A stretch of DNA of 64,000 bases from Pycnococcus provasolii (GCA_049487715.1 CP150583.1:248001-312000); one strand, 5' to 3'; numbered from the stretch's first letter, positions 1 to 10,160 are shown. The notes: generated by a model not told the origin, from the letters alone. Numbers and translations: made by a program.

Positions 1-314
1 ACGAGTTTATGGAGCAGCTCTGGGTTGAGCCAAGACACATGTACGCCATGGTGAAAATGGTTGTCGACAACGAAGAACACCGTTTCATCGACGGCACGGC
101 GGCGGAGGACCACGCCGAAGACGCGAGCGGCTCTGAGGCGGCACGGGAGGCAAAGAAGAGCATTCGCAGCCTGAAGAAAAGCATCAGGTCCGTGCTGCTC
201 GGTCAGTTCTTCCGCGCGCTGACGCGACGTTTGGCGGACCAGCGCGGCGACTTTAGGGTCCAACTGGAAGAGGCGGAGCGCGAAACAATGACGAAAGCGA
301 AAGCTGACGTTTGA
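1..314 (+). CDS. 3' end of an unidentified protein (5'-truncated by the window)
   Basis: The frame is open from the first bases of the window and ends with TGA at 312-314; a Met codon at 9 is probably internal because the frame continues upstream as Glu-Phe. About 100 residues are visible. They are charged and mostly helical-looking: a hydrophobic stretch (YAMVKMVVDNEE), an acidic low-complexity segment around residues 30-45, then basic helices with two copies of KKSIRS. I do not recognise a family. A TGTAA signal follows two bases after the stop, which supports this being a real gene end. It converges on the MATE gene, with 75 bp between the two stops. Confidence 0.45.
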   Translation, partial: EFMEQLWVEPRHMYAMVKMVVDNEEHRFIDGTAAEDHAEDASGSEAAREAKKSIRSLKKSIRSVLLGQFFRALTRRLADQRGDFRVQLEEAERETMTKAKADV

Positions 315-315
315 C

Positions 316-320
316 TGTAA
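316..320 (+). terminator. TGTAA polyadenylation signal of the first gene
   Basis: TGTAA directly follows the stop codon of the partial gene. TGTAA (UGUAA) is the usual poly(A) signal in chlorophyte algae. Confidence 0.45.
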
Positions 321-356
321 AACAACATTTGTTCTGAAGAAAAACAAGTACTGTAG

Positions 357-361
357 TTACA
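357..361 (-). terminator. TGTAA polyadenylation signal of the MATE gene
   Basis: TTACA on the + strand reads TGTAA on the minus strand, about 30 nt beyond the MATE stop codon. Confidence 0.5.
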
Positions 362-389
362 TACAATGTTCACGTGTAGGTTCATACAT

Positions 390-1973
390 TCACACAACCT
401 TCTCATTCATGCGCGCGTGCTCCTTCACCAGAACCTTTTGCGTGGCAAAGTAGATCGAGTGCTCGACCAAACGCAACACCTGATAGCCGGCCATCACAGA
501 CCACAAGGCGCTGACACCTACAGCGTATTTCGTCGCAAATGCACCCCATGCGAGCATTATGCCGCAGTTCATCACATGGATGCTCGCCAGGTACCGCTCG
601 CGACCGAGACCGATGATCACTCCCTCAATCGAGTAGACGATGCTGCTGAAGAACACCTTGCATGCTAGCCAGGGAGCGATCAGCGCGAGCACGGACAACA
701 CGGCTTGGTCCGACGTGAATAACGTGGTACTCATCCACACATTCGTGCCGAAGAGCAGAAAGACTCCGATGAGTGCAGCAAATCCAACGAGAACCAAACA
801 CATCTGCCGAGCTTTCTTCACGCTCACAGACACGACGTTGGCCATGAGCACATTTCCGGCTGTGAAGCTCGGCTCCGTGAGGAAGCTGAGGAACCAGTAC
901 GCCTCGAAGGCAATTTTGTGCGCCGCCGCTGACTCAATGCCAAATGTGACGGCAGCTGCGGTCATGCCATTGTACGTCGTCATCCTCGCAATTGCACCAG
1001 CGAGCAGGACGGACACATGGCTCAATACTTTCTTGCCGTACGTCCACTGAGGCATTTGGAATCCGATGAGGCTGCGAGAATGAAGACCCCACAGGAAACA
1101 TGCGGCGCCCACCACTTGCCCGCTGGTTGTCGCGAATGCCACGTTCGCGAGGTTCATGCTCGCTGGTCCACCCACGAACCACAGCGACCCAAGCATGGCC
1201 AACGACACGATCCCGTTGACAGTCCATAGTCGAAGTGGCGTGACGGCGTCACGTAGACCAAGGAAGGCACCCTCGCAAGCATTTGAAATCATAAATGCGG
1301 TGATTCCCAGCGCGCGCACGACGACGTACTGCCCAACTCCGTTTGCGACATTTGGGTCAAGCCCCTGCATCGTCCATGCTCCGAAGTGGTTTGCGACGAG
1401 CACGGCGACAGTTGTGATGATACCAAAAACAACCGCCATAGCGACTGTCGCGTCCATCGTGCGCTTGGCCTCGAAGGCAACGCGTCTTGTGCGTGCAGTG
1501 TCGCGAGCCACCGCTGCGGCAGCCATCACGCTCAGCTGGCAGCACAGCTCTGAGACGAGCGCGAAGAACGCCGTTGTGGCTGCGGTCGCACCTAGATACG
1601 TCGAGCTCAAACGTCCGAGGTAGACGGTTTCTGCACAGCTGATGACAGGTTCCACGAGGCAGCACAACATTTCAGGGAACCCGACGATGATGATGCTCCG
1701 CAGCGTCGTTCCTATTCGCATCCAGCTCACGGTGCCGAGGCTGTCGTCCATGATTCTACTGCTGCGCTGACGTCGTTTCTGCTTGGCTGGCTTGTTTTCA
1801 GCTTCTGCGTCGTCAGAGGGAACGCTTAAGTGGTTCGTCGTCGTCGTCGAATGGTCACCCGCGTGTGCGTGGTTTGCCATGGGATCTCCATCCGGGTGGC
1901 ACTGAGCTGCTGCGTGCCCGTTACCATGTTTTGAAGATATCTCTTCACAATGTTCAAGATGCACAGATCCCAT
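390..1973 (-). CDS. MATE family multidrug and toxin extrusion transporter
   Basis: A MATE (DETOXIFICATION-like) integral membrane antiporter expected to export organic solutes in exchange for protons or sodium. After a hydrophilic N-terminus with a His/Asp-rich segment and a basic KQKRRQRSSR stretch, about a dozen hydrophobic segments follow. The first carries the MATE signature region EPVISCAETVYLGRLSS, resembling plant plastid-branch MATEs (EDS5/DTX44-46 type). The frame extends upstream to 2222, but that extension begins with GTG; the first ATG is at 1973, giving about 527 residues, a normal family length. A short upstream exon cannot be excluded. Membrane location and substrate cannot be read from sequence. 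It is divergent from PEP carboxylase. Confidence 0.85.
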   Translation of the reverse strand: MGSVHLEHCEEISSKHGNGHAAAQCHPDGDPMANHAHAGDHSTTTTNHLSVPSDDAEAENKPAKQKRRQRSSRIMDDSLGTVSWMRIGTTLRSIIIVGFPEMLCCLVEPVISCAETVYLGRLSSTYLGATAATTAFFALVSELCCQLSVMAAAAVARDTARTRRVAFEAKRTMDATVAMAVVFGIITTVAVLVANHFGAWTMQGLDPNVANGVGQYVVVRALGITAFMISNACEGAFLGLRDAVTPLRLWTVNGIVSLAMLGSLWFVGGPASMNLANVAFATTSGQVVGAACFLWGLHSRSLIGFQMPQWTYGKKVLSHVSVLLAGAIARMTTYNGMTAAAVTFGIESAAAHKIAFEAYWFLSFLTEPSFTAGNVLMANVVSVSVKKARQMCLVLVGFAALIGVFLLFGTNVWMSTTLFTSDQAVLSVLALIAPWLACKVFFSSIVYSIEGVIIGLGRERYLASIHVMNCGIMLAWGAFATKYAVGVSALWSVMAGYQVLRLVEHSIYFATQKVLVKEHARMNEKVV

Positions 1974-2373
1974 CCTCCTTCGCCCATTCAGACTTCCGCA
2001 ATCTTCATGTGCTTCATCGTCATCATCGTCATCTCCCCCATTTTCAGATAACGACGTAATACCTGCAACTCCCCGCTTTGCAACTCCCGTAACCGCCACA
2101 TGCCAACCACCACGACGTGTAAAGGACCACGCAGAAGACCAGCACCACGAGAAGGAACCAACGAAATGCCAATTAACCCGATACCACGACGACTCAACCC
2201 GATACCACCACCACCACGCCACTTAAAAGACGCGTGCACCACCATGAGCCTCCGCGTGAAGTTTTCAGAATGGAACTTGTGGTCAACATTGGAGGTTGAG
2301 GGTGGGGCTTGTGGCGTCTGTCTTTTCTTGCAAACCATTCCATTGAATTCGTTTCGGGGTTCGCTCGTTTCTT

Positions 2374-2398
2374 GGGTTGGGTTAGGGGTTTAGTAGGG
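2374..2398 (+). repeat. Short telomere-like G-rich tract in the MATE/PEPC promoter gap
   Basis: GGGTTGGG, TTAGGGG and TTTAG units lie 400 bp upstream of the MATE start inside the 1.5-kb divergent gap (1974-3450). The rest of that gap shows no supported gene; several ORFs there have no coding character. Confidence 0.4.
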
Positions 2399-3421
2399 AA
2401 CTGGCATCATGTTCAGGGAATCTTTTTGGCCTTTTGGGCATGGGTCCCAGGTGCTTGGTTCCCTCACCCTTGCACACTCTTCAGTCATCCCCTTTTTCCT
2501 CCTCTTGGCTCTTGCCGTCTTCTTGGGCGCTTCGCCGGCGTGAAGAAGCGTGCACACCTTTTTGAGCCTTTTTGTCTTTTTTTCCGACGGCGAAAGGATG
2601 GAAAAGGGGAAAAAGGGGATACATTTATCCACAAAACGTGATCATAGGGGTAAAGACGATCCGCGAGTGCGCAAAGGAAATGGCACCTTTTTTTCGTCGT
2701 AAATACACGGCATTTTTCATGGAAAAATGCGTCAAAATTCACATCGCTTGCTCGTTCAACCTGCTCTCGGAATTTCATCAATTTCATAGCGATATCATGA
2801 GAAAGCTACATAGGAGACGAAGCCTTCATCGCGTGAGGAGCGTGCGAAACGCGTCAAGCTATAACCAGCACCTACAGTATGATAAATATCCCACCAACCC
2901 AAGTTGGAAAGGCGTAAGAACTAACCTTAGTTTTCGTCTTCGTTGAAAACGTTGCTTTGGAATGGGAAAGGGAACCTGAGCCGTCTGACCTCTGGAGAAG
3001 CTCTCTGGTGTCTGGAGAGTGCGACTTGATCTTGCCGTGGAGCATGCTTCCTAGAATAGACTACTTTTTAGAGTGGCAACCTCAGTGTTGGCGCACGCGC
3101 TTCTTCCTCTGTCATCTGCACAGATGTGTCTTCCAGGGTGCCAGCCGTGTGTCGCGTGTGCCCCTACTCTGGACTCTGAAACATATGTACAGTATGTGCT
3201 GCATGTCCTGAATGATAAAACACACACCTTGCAAGGGCGTTGGTTGTGGGATCCCACCCTGTGCCCAGCAGCCCTGGAGGTGCCAGGGGATCCCGTGCTT
3301 CTGATCCCGTGTGAGGCAAAACTCCTCCCCAACGGCACCTTACAGTGGGCCGCCACCTCTCCGGGGGGGCCATCACACGCACTTAAGCACCTCTCATCAC
3401 ACGTTTGCTCTTATAGCTCTG

Positions 3422-3430
3422 CTTATATAG
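3422..3430 (+). promoter_or_regulatory. Possible TATA element close to the PEPC start
   Basis: TTATATAGA lies 21-29 bp upstream of the chosen ATG at 3451, and a weaker CTTATAG lies at about 3410. If used, the 5' UTR would be extremely short, or the start would lie further downstream. This argues against translation beginning in the 3073-3450 extension. Confidence 0.3.
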
Positions 3431-3450
3431 AAGCTCTGCTTAATAGTAGT

Positions 3451-6400
3451 ATGTCCAACCACGTGCGCACGCGCTCGGCGGACGGCGCGGACGACCTGTC
3501 TGCGCACCCTATCGTGCGCAGCCACACGCTCGCGCACGAACTCTCACTCGGCACCCAGAACATCGCGGGAAGTCCCGCGGGAGGGGGTGTCTCCCAAAGG
3601 TCGCTGGACGGGCTCACGCAGAGGTTCGAGGAGGAGGAGGAGGCGCTCGACGCTTACGTGAGGCGCCTCTTCGGCGGCGTGCTCGAAGAAACACTTGGTG
3701 CGGACTTCAAGAATAAGGTGTTCGCCATGTACACACTTGGAGAGGAGTACAACAACGAGCGCTCGCGCGAGTCACTGCAGAAGCTCGCGGACTCGGTGCG
3801 CAAGCTGAAGAAGTACGAGGCCATCCTCGTCGCGTCGGCGTTCAGCAACATGGTCAACCTGCACAACATCTCGGAGGAAGTGTCCGCATCTCACGAGAAC
3901 AGGTACATGCGAACGTCCAAAGGGAATATCGAGGGTCAGCCACGCACGTCGAACGCCGCCGTCAAGGAGCTTGTCCAGGGTGGCGTCTCGCCGGAGGAGA
4001 TCTACAGCCAGTTCGCGAACCAGACGGTTGAGCTCGTGTTCACGGCGCACCCCACGCAGGCTGTGCGACGAAGCCTTCTGCGAATCTACAACGATATTCG
4101 CACGCAGCTCACGCACGTGAAGCGCGTGAGGCTTAGCACGTTCGAGATGTACGAGGTGGAGCAGAAGATTGTAAGCCTCATGCAGGCTGCGTGGCGCACG
4201 GATGAAATCCGACGCGGGCCACCGACGCCGCAGGACGAGATGCGCGCGGGACTTAGCTACGTGCAGGAGGTGATTTTTGACGCCCTGCCAATCTACCTGC
4301 GTCGTCTCGACTCGGCGCTGCACGACATCGGCATGCCGCCACTGCCGCTCAACTCGTCAACCTTCAAGTTCAGCAGCTGGATGGGCGGAGACCGCGACGG
4401 TAACCCGTTCGTGACCGCATCATGCACGCGCGAGGTTGTCACCATGGCAAGGTTGAGTGCGATGAACATCTACTTCAAGAAGATTGAGCAGCTCATGTTC
4501 GACCTGAGTATGTGGCGCTGCACGAAAGAATTCGAAGAGCGCGTTCAAAAAGTTCTCAAGAGGCACGAGGGCTACAGCCGCGAGGACATTGCCATGAACC
4601 GTAAGCGGCGCAACTATTCCGACTTCTGGCAGCCGATTCCCGACACTCAGCCGTACCGCGTGATTCTCGCTGAGATCCGCGACAAGCTGTGGTCGACGCG
4701 CGATTACCTGCAGCGCCGCCTCGACAGGTCGTTCAGCAATTCCGAGAACGTCGGCGACATTCTGTCGACGGACGTCTACGTGCACGTCGAGGAGCTCCTC
4801 GAGCCGCTGGAGGCTTGCTACAAGAGCCTGTGCGAGACGAAGGACGAGAAGATTGCCAACGGGCACCTCCGCGACGTGATTCGGCAGATTCGCTGCTTCG
4901 GACTGAATCTCATCTGCCTCGACATTCGCCAGGAGAGCGAGCGTCACATGATGGCGATGAATGCCATCACGCAATACATGGGCATCGGCAGCTACAAGGA
5001 ATGGGACGAGGCGAAGAAGATTGAATTCCTCACCAAGGAGCTCGAGGGAAGGCGGCCGCTGCTGGGCAATGCGCACATCGAGGCGGATGAAGAGGCTGAG
5101 GAGGTGCTTGAGACATTCCGTGCCGTCGCGGAACTCACGCGCGATTTCCCAGGAAGTCTTGGCGCGTACGTCATCTCGATGTCGACGTGTGCAAGTGACG
5201 TGCTTTGCGTCAAGCTGCTGATGCGCGAGTGCGGTTGCAGCGACGAGCTTTGCCTGCGCGTTTCGCCGTTGTTCGAGAGGCTGGATGACCTGAACAATGC
5301 ACCGGGCGTGATGAACACGCTATTCTCGAACAAGTGGTACCTGAACCACATCAAAGGATTCCAAGAGGTGATGATTGGCTATTCGGATTCTGGTAAAGAC
5401 GCCGGGCGTTTGGCGGCGGCGTGGGCGTTGTATGAAGGGCAGGAGAAGATTACCGAGGTGGCCAACAAATTCGACGTGAAACTCACGCTCTTCCACGGCA
5501 GAGGTGGCACTGTCGGCCGTGGCGGTGGTCCGAGTCACCTGGGCATCCTCAGCCAGCCGCCGAGAACGATCGATGGAAGGTTGCGCGTCACAGTGCAAGG
5601 CGAAGTGATTGAGCAGGCTTTCGCTAATCAAGAGCTGGCATTCCGCACGTTCGACCTATACTCCGCCGCGGTGGCCCTGCACAGTCTCGAGCCGCCGGCG
5701 ACGGCAGATCAGATGTGGCGAGATCGGATGGCGAAGCTCGCGTCGGATAGCTGCGACGAGTATCGCAGGATTGTGTTCCAGGATCCCGACTTCATCAAAT
5801 ACTTTAACGAAGCGACACCTGCGCAGGAGCTTGCGCGCCTGAATATTGGCAGCCGTCCGTCGAAGCGAAAGAACAACATGACCGTCACATCCCTTCGAGC
5901 AATCCCGTGGATCTTCTCGTGGACGCAGACACGCTTTAACCTACCCGTTTGGCTCGGCGTGGGCAAGGCGCTGAAAACTCTCTGGGATGAAGGCCATGGC
6001 GAAGATCTTAGGGCCATGTACCGCGACTGGCCGTTCTTCAAGGTGACGGTTGACATGCTTGAAATGGTGCTGGCGAAGAGCGAGAAGCGCATTGCGCAGC
6101 TGTACGAGGACGAGCTGGTGGATCCGAGCTTGCACGGTTTTGGCAAGAAGTTGGGATCTTCATACGACGAGACGCTTAAGATGCTGCTCCAAGTTACCAG
6201 CCACGATGCGTTGCTGACAAATGATGATGAGAGCCTTGACGACGATGGCTTCCACTACCAGGATCTGCTCAAGCACCGTCTGGACATGCGTGCGCCGTAC
6301 ATTGTACCTCTGAACGTGCTTCAAGCGATTTGCCTGAAGGATGTGCGTAAGGCACGAGAGGAAGGTTTCGACTCGAAATCCATCCCGAAAGACGAGCTCG

Positions 6401-6528
6401 ACATTCCGGAGGTGTTCCAGAGTGTTGCGAAGTTGAACCCGAACGTGAACAGCTACTTGAGCTGCGTCGAGGACACGATGCAGATCACCATTAAGGGCAT
6501 CGCGTCTGGATTGCAGAACACGGGATAA
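3451..6528 (+). CDS. PPC1: Phosphoenolpyruvate carboxylase, plant type
   Basis: Carboxylates phosphoenolpyruvate with bicarbonate to oxaloacetate, an anaplerotic cytosolic reaction feeding the TCA cycle and amino-acid synthesis. Signatures from the ATG at 3451 (1025 aa): VFTAHPTQ with the catalytic His near residue 200, WMGGDRDGNPFVT, the substrate loop FHGRGGTVGRGGGPSH starting at about residue 681, FANQELAFRTFDLYS, and the C-terminus ending QNTG, the plant-type ending (bacterial-type forms end RNTG). The frame stays open upstream to a GTG at 3073 with an ATG at 3124, but that part lacks PEPC similarity and contains TATA-like sequence, so 3451 is preferred (A at -3). An N-terminal RSLDGLTQRF near residue 51 only loosely resembles the plant regulatory phosphorylation site. 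No intron is seen. Confidence 0.95.
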   Translation: MSNHVRTRSADGADDLSAHPIVRSHTLAHELSLGTQNIAGSPAGGGVSQRSLDGLTQRFEEEEEALDAYVRRLFGGVLEETLGADFKNKVFAMYTLGEEYNNERSRESLQKLADSVRKLKKYEAILVASAFSNMVNLHNISEEVSASHENRYMRTSKGNIEGQPRTSNAAVKELVQGGVSPEEIYSQFANQTVELVFTAHPTQAVRRSLLRIYNDIRTQLTHVKRVRLSTFEMYEVEQKIVSLMQAAWRTDEIRRGPPTPQDEMRAGLSYVQEVIFDALPIYLRRLDSALHDIGMPPLPLNSSTFKFSSWMGGDRDGNPFVTASCTREVVTMARLSAMNIYFKKIEQLMFDLSMWRCTKEFEERVQKVLKRHEGYSREDIAMNRKRRNYSDFWQPIPDTQPYRVILAEIRDKLWSTRDYLQRRLDRSFSNSENVGDILSTDVYVHVEELLEPLEACYKSLCETKDEKIANGHLRDVIRQIRCFGLNLICLDIRQESERHMMAMNAITQYMGIGSYKEWDEAKKIEFLTKELEGRRPLLGNAHIEADEEAEEVLETFRAVAELTRDFPGSLGAYVISMSTCASDVLCVKLLMRECGCSDELCLRVSPLFERLDDLNNAPGVMNTLFSNKWYLNHIKGFQEVMIGYSDSGKDAGRLAAAWALYEGQEKITEVANKFDVKLTLFHGRGGTVGRGGGPSHLGILSQPPRTIDGRLRVTVQGEVIEQAFANQELAFRTFDLYSAAVALHSLEPPATADQMWRDRMAKLASDSCDEYRRIVFQDPDFIKYFNEATPAQELARLNIGSRPSKRKNNMTVTSLRAIPWIFSWTQTRFNLPVWLGVGKALKTLWDEGHGEDLRAMYRDWPFFKVTVDMLEMVLAKSEKRIAQLYEDELVDPSLHGFGKKLGSSYDETLKMLLQVTSHDALLTNDDESLDDDGFHYQDLLKHRLDMRAPYIVPLNVLQAICLKDVRKAREEGFDSKSIPKDELDIPEVFQSVAKLNPNVNSYLSCVEDTMQITIKGIASGLQNTG

Positions 6529-6616
6529 GGTGACTTCTCTCTCGAACGATTTCTTCGTTTTCATTTCTTTTCATAATAACAACTCTTTCAACTCGTCAAC
6601 GGGAAATCAAGTGGCG

Positions 6617-7342
6617 TTACTTGTACGTGCCGCCCTCCCCTCTCTCCCGTTGGCGCCTCCCGTCCGCCGATTTCGGCAGACGTCCACGGCCTTTGACTTC
6701 GTTCCCACCGCTTCCCGCTGTTGCGGGCTGCTCGCTCGCTCCGCCGCGCGCACGCTTGCGCGGCTGCAAGGCCGAAACCATTAAATCCGCAGCGGTGCGC
6801 CACGGCGCCTCCCCGCCCACTGCCCCTGATGCTGCTGCCACGTTGAGCACTTGTTGTGCACGCATTACACACCTCTCGTCTCGCTTTTCAAGGTATCTCC
6901 GCGCGAGACACAAGACGCCGCCTTCGAGGCTTCCAACGCTCACGAAATGCCCGAACTCGTTGTAACCGCTTGCTGCAACGAGCCGCGCGCCATCCACGTC
7001 GGAATGTTGCGAAACGACAATCTCGTGCGACTCGTCGTCGTGCCACTGATCCCCGTCGAGTGTGTATTTGCTGCTTGAGGCGAGGATGGGCTCCACGCAT
7101 GGTATCGGCGCGCCTGCTAGCGCCGCCACGAACTCGCCGTCAGCCTCGGAGGCGCCAAACCTATAGGGTCGCGGCATGCTACATGCAGCGGCGTTTGCAG
7201 CGTCGACACCTACCCAATAGCCACGCCATTTATAGGAAGCATTTTCAGAGCGTTCGATATCTTCTTCACCCTCTTCCAACAAGGCTCCAAGCACAACCAA
7301 TTCACCGCGCCAGACGAAGAGCGTGTCGCGCCATGATGACAT
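6617..7342 (-). CDS. Conserved-looking protein of unknown function
   Basis: 241 residues from an ATG at 7342. The N-terminal two thirds look like a small beta-rich domain: WRDTLFVWRGEL, WRGYWVG, QWHDDESHEIVVS, then SGYNEFGHFVSVGSLEGG and LARRYLEKRDERC. The spacing of Trp-Arg-Gly and NEFG-x-FVS-x-G elements recalls unnamed algal and protist proteins, but I cannot assign a domain. The tail is basic and low complexity (RKRARGG, RQRERGEGG), perhaps nuclear. It ends convergently with PEPC, 88 bp apart, and is divergent from the nucleotidase-kinase fusion across a telomere-like repeat array lying 40-110 bp upstream of its start. Confidence 0.55.
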   Translation of the reverse strand: MSSWRDTLFVWRGELVVLGALLEEGEEDIERSENASYKWRGYWVGVDAANAAACSMPRPYRFGASEADGEFVAALAGAPIPCVEPILASSSKYTLDGDQWHDDESHEIVVSQHSDVDGARLVAASGYNEFGHFVSVGSLEGGVLCLARRYLEKRDERCVMRAQQVLNVAAASGAVGGEAPWRTAADLMVSALQPRKRARGGASEQPATAGSGGNEVKGRGRLPKSADGRRQRERGEGGTYK

Positions 7343-7380
7343 GTATGTGGCAAATGATAAAATGATTTTGGAGAGGGCGA

Positions 7381-7449
7381 ACCCCTACTTCGAACCCCTA
7401 ATTCGAGCGCGAAACCCCTAACCCCTAATTAGAACGCGAAACCCCTAAT
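7381..7449. repeat. Telomere-like CCCCTAA array in a divergent promoter
   Basis: Several ACCCCTAA/AACCCCTA units are interspersed with a second recurring element (TTCGAGCGCGAAA / TTAGAACGCGAAA). They sit between the divergent starts at 7342 and 7686. Confidence 0.65.
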
Positions 7450-7685
7450 CGATTTTACTTCGATCTCATCTCATCTTCATCTTATCCCCTTGAAAAGATC
7501 GCATCATTCTCCACAGAGAGGTGTGCATGCTCTCGTTTTCGGCCCAACCTCGGGCGTGTGCGTGTGCGTGTGCGTGGTTGTGTTGGTGTGCGACGACGAC
7601 GTCATTCTTCTTCTTCCTGTCCTTCTTCATCTTCATCATCATCATCACGGGTGGTGGTTTTCAAGAGGTTGGTGGTTTGGTTCAT

Positions 7686-10148
7686 ATGGAGGATCACAGG
7701 ATCTCCCTCTCAGCATTGACGTCAATTCTGGTCGATGCTTCACTGAGAGGCTTGTTTGAAATTAGAAGAGTACACGATGAACAAGTTCAAGGTGGTTCGG
7801 AATCGGGTTCTCAAAGGGAGGGTGGCCGTCGAATCGCCGCGTCGATGAAAGTGGAAGGTGACGCGCGATCCATGCTCACAGAGGCGGACTTAGCGGCACA
7901 AAAAGCGATCATCGCTGCACTCGCTTCCACGCCCGCAATACAAGCCGCGCGCATCGTCGGAGAGGAGGATGGAAGCGCGGGATGCAGCGCCGCTGAGATG
8001 GAACAGGCAGCAAAAGGACCCGCGCTGCGAGATAACCTCCTGAAACAACTAGGCGGGAACGAAGCGACAGTCGCAGTCGACGAACTCACGGTATTCGTTG
8101 ACCCGGTGGATGGCACGCGAGAGTTCGTTGAGGGAAGACTCGGTGCCGTGCAAACACTCGTTGGCGTCGCGCGGCGTGGACGAGCTATCGCGGGTGCCAT
8201 CGGCTTGCCCTTTCCCGCTGACGGAAGCGCGCCTTGCGTCGTATACGGCATCGTTGGTGAGGAAGGCGGCTCAGGCGTCGTCGGCGAGGATGGTCAAGAA
8301 AGACAGGGTGGCGTGCCGCTGCACGCTCAGAGACTCGGCGATGCAAGCACGGTGAGTTTGACAGGAGACAGCAAGAACGCAACTCTCGCCGCGGCACGCG
8401 ATTGCTTGGCTGCAAGTCTCGGCGAAGATTCCGTCAGGCACGAGATCCAGGGCGGTGCGGGCAACAAGATGCTCTGTGTAGCCGCTGAGCGGGCTGACTT
8501 TGCACTTATGCACTTTGGCACAAGCCTGTGGGATACATGCGCACCCGAAGCAGTCGTTCGGGCAACGGGCGGGCACGTGAGCGATCTCTTTGGAGCTCCG
8601 CTTGTGCACGACGCCGATGCGCCGGGAGGGCTCGTCAATGCACTCGGCGTTATCGCATCAGGATCTGGACGGCGTGGCGACCATGACAAAGTGTGTGAGG
8701 CAATGCGAGAAGATGCGCGAATTCTGAAGCTGCTAGATGGCGCCTACGGCGACGCTGAAGTTCGCAATGGCATCGCACAGTCTGCGGATGTAGCACGAAG
8801 TCTCGAGGGCGCACCGCTAGATCGAGATTGGATGGAACGTGCAGTTCTCGGATCGGTGATGCCGGGGCAGGAGACTGCATACAAACTCGTTGGTTACTCA
8901 GCACCAGAAAAGGGGTCCGTGCGAGGTTTGATGAGTGACGCGTGCCGCCTTGATTTTGATTGGCAGCCAACCACGGCGAGCCCGTCGCCGTCGGTACCTT
9001 CACCTCCCGCATCGGCATTCTACAAGCGTATCGTCATGGGTGACCTGGAGCATGCGCGTCTAAAAGCACGCACGGCACCACTGAAGCTGGCCAGAGACAC
9101 GAAATCATATGGCGTGGAAGCGTCGTTTCTGGGCTCCGCGGCATGCGAGGCGCTCGTGGAAAGCGGCGTTCCGGTCGCACGAGCGTACGCCGTGGATCTT
9201 AGGCCTTGCGAGCATGACCCAATTGAAAGCCGCTTCGGGCTGCTCCTGCAAGAATTTCGTGAGTCGGATGGATGGTCGCAATCTTGGCTTTTAGACGAGA
9301 GACAGGCACACGCAGCTCTCGCCGGTTTGGCGAAGATGCATGCATACTTTTGGGAGAATTCGGCTTTCTGGCGTACCGCATCACAGGAGACGCAAGACGA
9401 GCTGACGTCTTCCGTCTGGCCATCGGGTGCGTACTGGCAGCCGTCCATGCAGCCTGCCGAGCAACTGACGACACTCGTCGCTGAACACTGGCCTATGCAC
9501 TGCGAAAATTTTGCCGAAGCGTTTGCCAAGTCACCGATGCTCGAGGGTGTGGAGATTGCGACAATAGGTGAAAGACTGCAACGTATTGCCGCGGAGGTGG
9601 GTGCGGAAGCGCATCCATTTGGCTCGACTGGAAATGGAGTTGGATGCAAGTGTCTGATACACGGTGACCCAAAGCAGGGAAACGTGTTCTTCCGAGACGA
9701 GGATGATGGCACAGTTGGCGTGGGATTCATCGACTTTCAGTGGTGCGGCTTCGGCCTCGCCGCCACCGATGTGGCTCATCACATTGTCGCAGCTTTACGG
9801 ATTGAGTGTTTATCTGCGGACGGATCGAAGGAGGAGGCGTTGCTGGATCATTACCACACGTGCTTGATGGAGAGCTTCGTGCGCTACGGTGCGGCGGATA
9901 ATATCGATGAGGCGCGCCTTCTGCTTCCTCGTGACGTGCTCACGCAGCAATACGAATCGGCTGTGCTCGACATGTGCCGTTGCGTGTTTGCGTATCAGTG
10001 GGCTCGTGTCAAAGCGAGTCCAACAACTCTCGCTGCGAATCGAAAATCACTAGGCCGCAATTCCTACAACAAATCAGTGGATCACGCCTGCTGGCTCGTT
10101 CGTCAGGCGGACAACATGCTGAGGAAGCGCGAGGCGCGTACTGCTTGA
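7686..10148 (+). CDS. Fusion of an inositol-phosphatase/3'-bisphosphate-nucleotidase-like domain with an EcKinase/choline-kinase-like domain
   Basis: Two enzymes in one 820-residue frame. Residues about 30-300 are IMPase superfamily: TEADLAAQKAI, GEED, the metal-binding FVDPVDGTREF (Asp at about 139) and GTSLWDTCAPEAVVRATGG, closest in style to 3'(2'),5'-bisphosphate nucleotidases (HAL2/BPNT1), which hydrolyse PAP. Residues about 340-815 are a protein-kinase-fold small-molecule kinase of the EcKinase/DUF1679 type: catalytic loop CLIHGDPKQGNVFF (His about 659, Asp 661) and metal-binding FIDFQWCGFGLAATDVAHH (Asp about 683). The upstream 55 codons (GTG at 7521) are low-complexity and lack domain character, so the ATG at 7686 is preferred. 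The in vivo substrates are unknown. It ends 22 bp from the stop of the convergent methyltransferase-like gene. Confidence 0.85.
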   Translation: MEDHRISLSALTSILVDASLRGLFEIRRVHDEQVQGGSESGSQREGGRRIAASMKVEGDARSMLTEADLAAQKAIIAALASTPAIQAARIVGEEDGSAGCSAAEMEQAAKGPALRDNLLKQLGGNEATVAVDELTVFVDPVDGTREFVEGRLGAVQTLVGVARRGRAIAGAIGLPFPADGSAPCVVYGIVGEEGGSGVVGEDGQERQGGVPLHAQRLGDASTVSLTGDSKNATLAAARDCLAASLGEDSVRHEIQGGAGNKMLCVAAERADFALMHFGTSLWDTCAPEAVVRATGGHVSDLFGAPLVHDADAPGGLVNALGVIASGSGRRGDHDKVCEAMREDARILKLLDGAYGDAEVRNGIAQSADVARSLEGAPLDRDWMERAVLGSVMPGQETAYKLVGYSAPEKGSVRGLMSDACRLDFDWQPTTASPSPSVPSPPASAFYKRIVMGDLEHARLKARTAPLKLARDTKSYGVEASFLGSAACEALVESGVPVARAYAVDLRPCEHDPIESRFGLLLQEFRESDGWSQSWLLDERQAHAALAGLAKMHAYFWENSAFWRTASQETQDELTSSVWPSGAYWQPSMQPAEQLTTLVAEHWPMHCENFAEAFAKSPMLEGVEIATIGERLQRIAAEVGAEAHPFGSTGNGVGCKCLIHGDPKQGNVFFRDEDDGTVGVGFIDFQWCGFGLAATDVAHHIVAALRIECLSADGSKEEALLDHYHTCLMESFVRYGAADNIDEARLLLPRDVLTQQYESAVLDMCRCVFAYQWARVKASPTTLAANRKSLGRNSYNKSVDHACWLVRQADNMLRKREARTA

Positions 10149-10160
10149 AATTTAGTTATA

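Noticed and set aside
3073-3450. N-terminal extension of PEPC by 126 codons
   Set aside because: It begins with GTG, has no PEPC similarity, and contains TATA-like and stop-flanked sequence near the better ATG.
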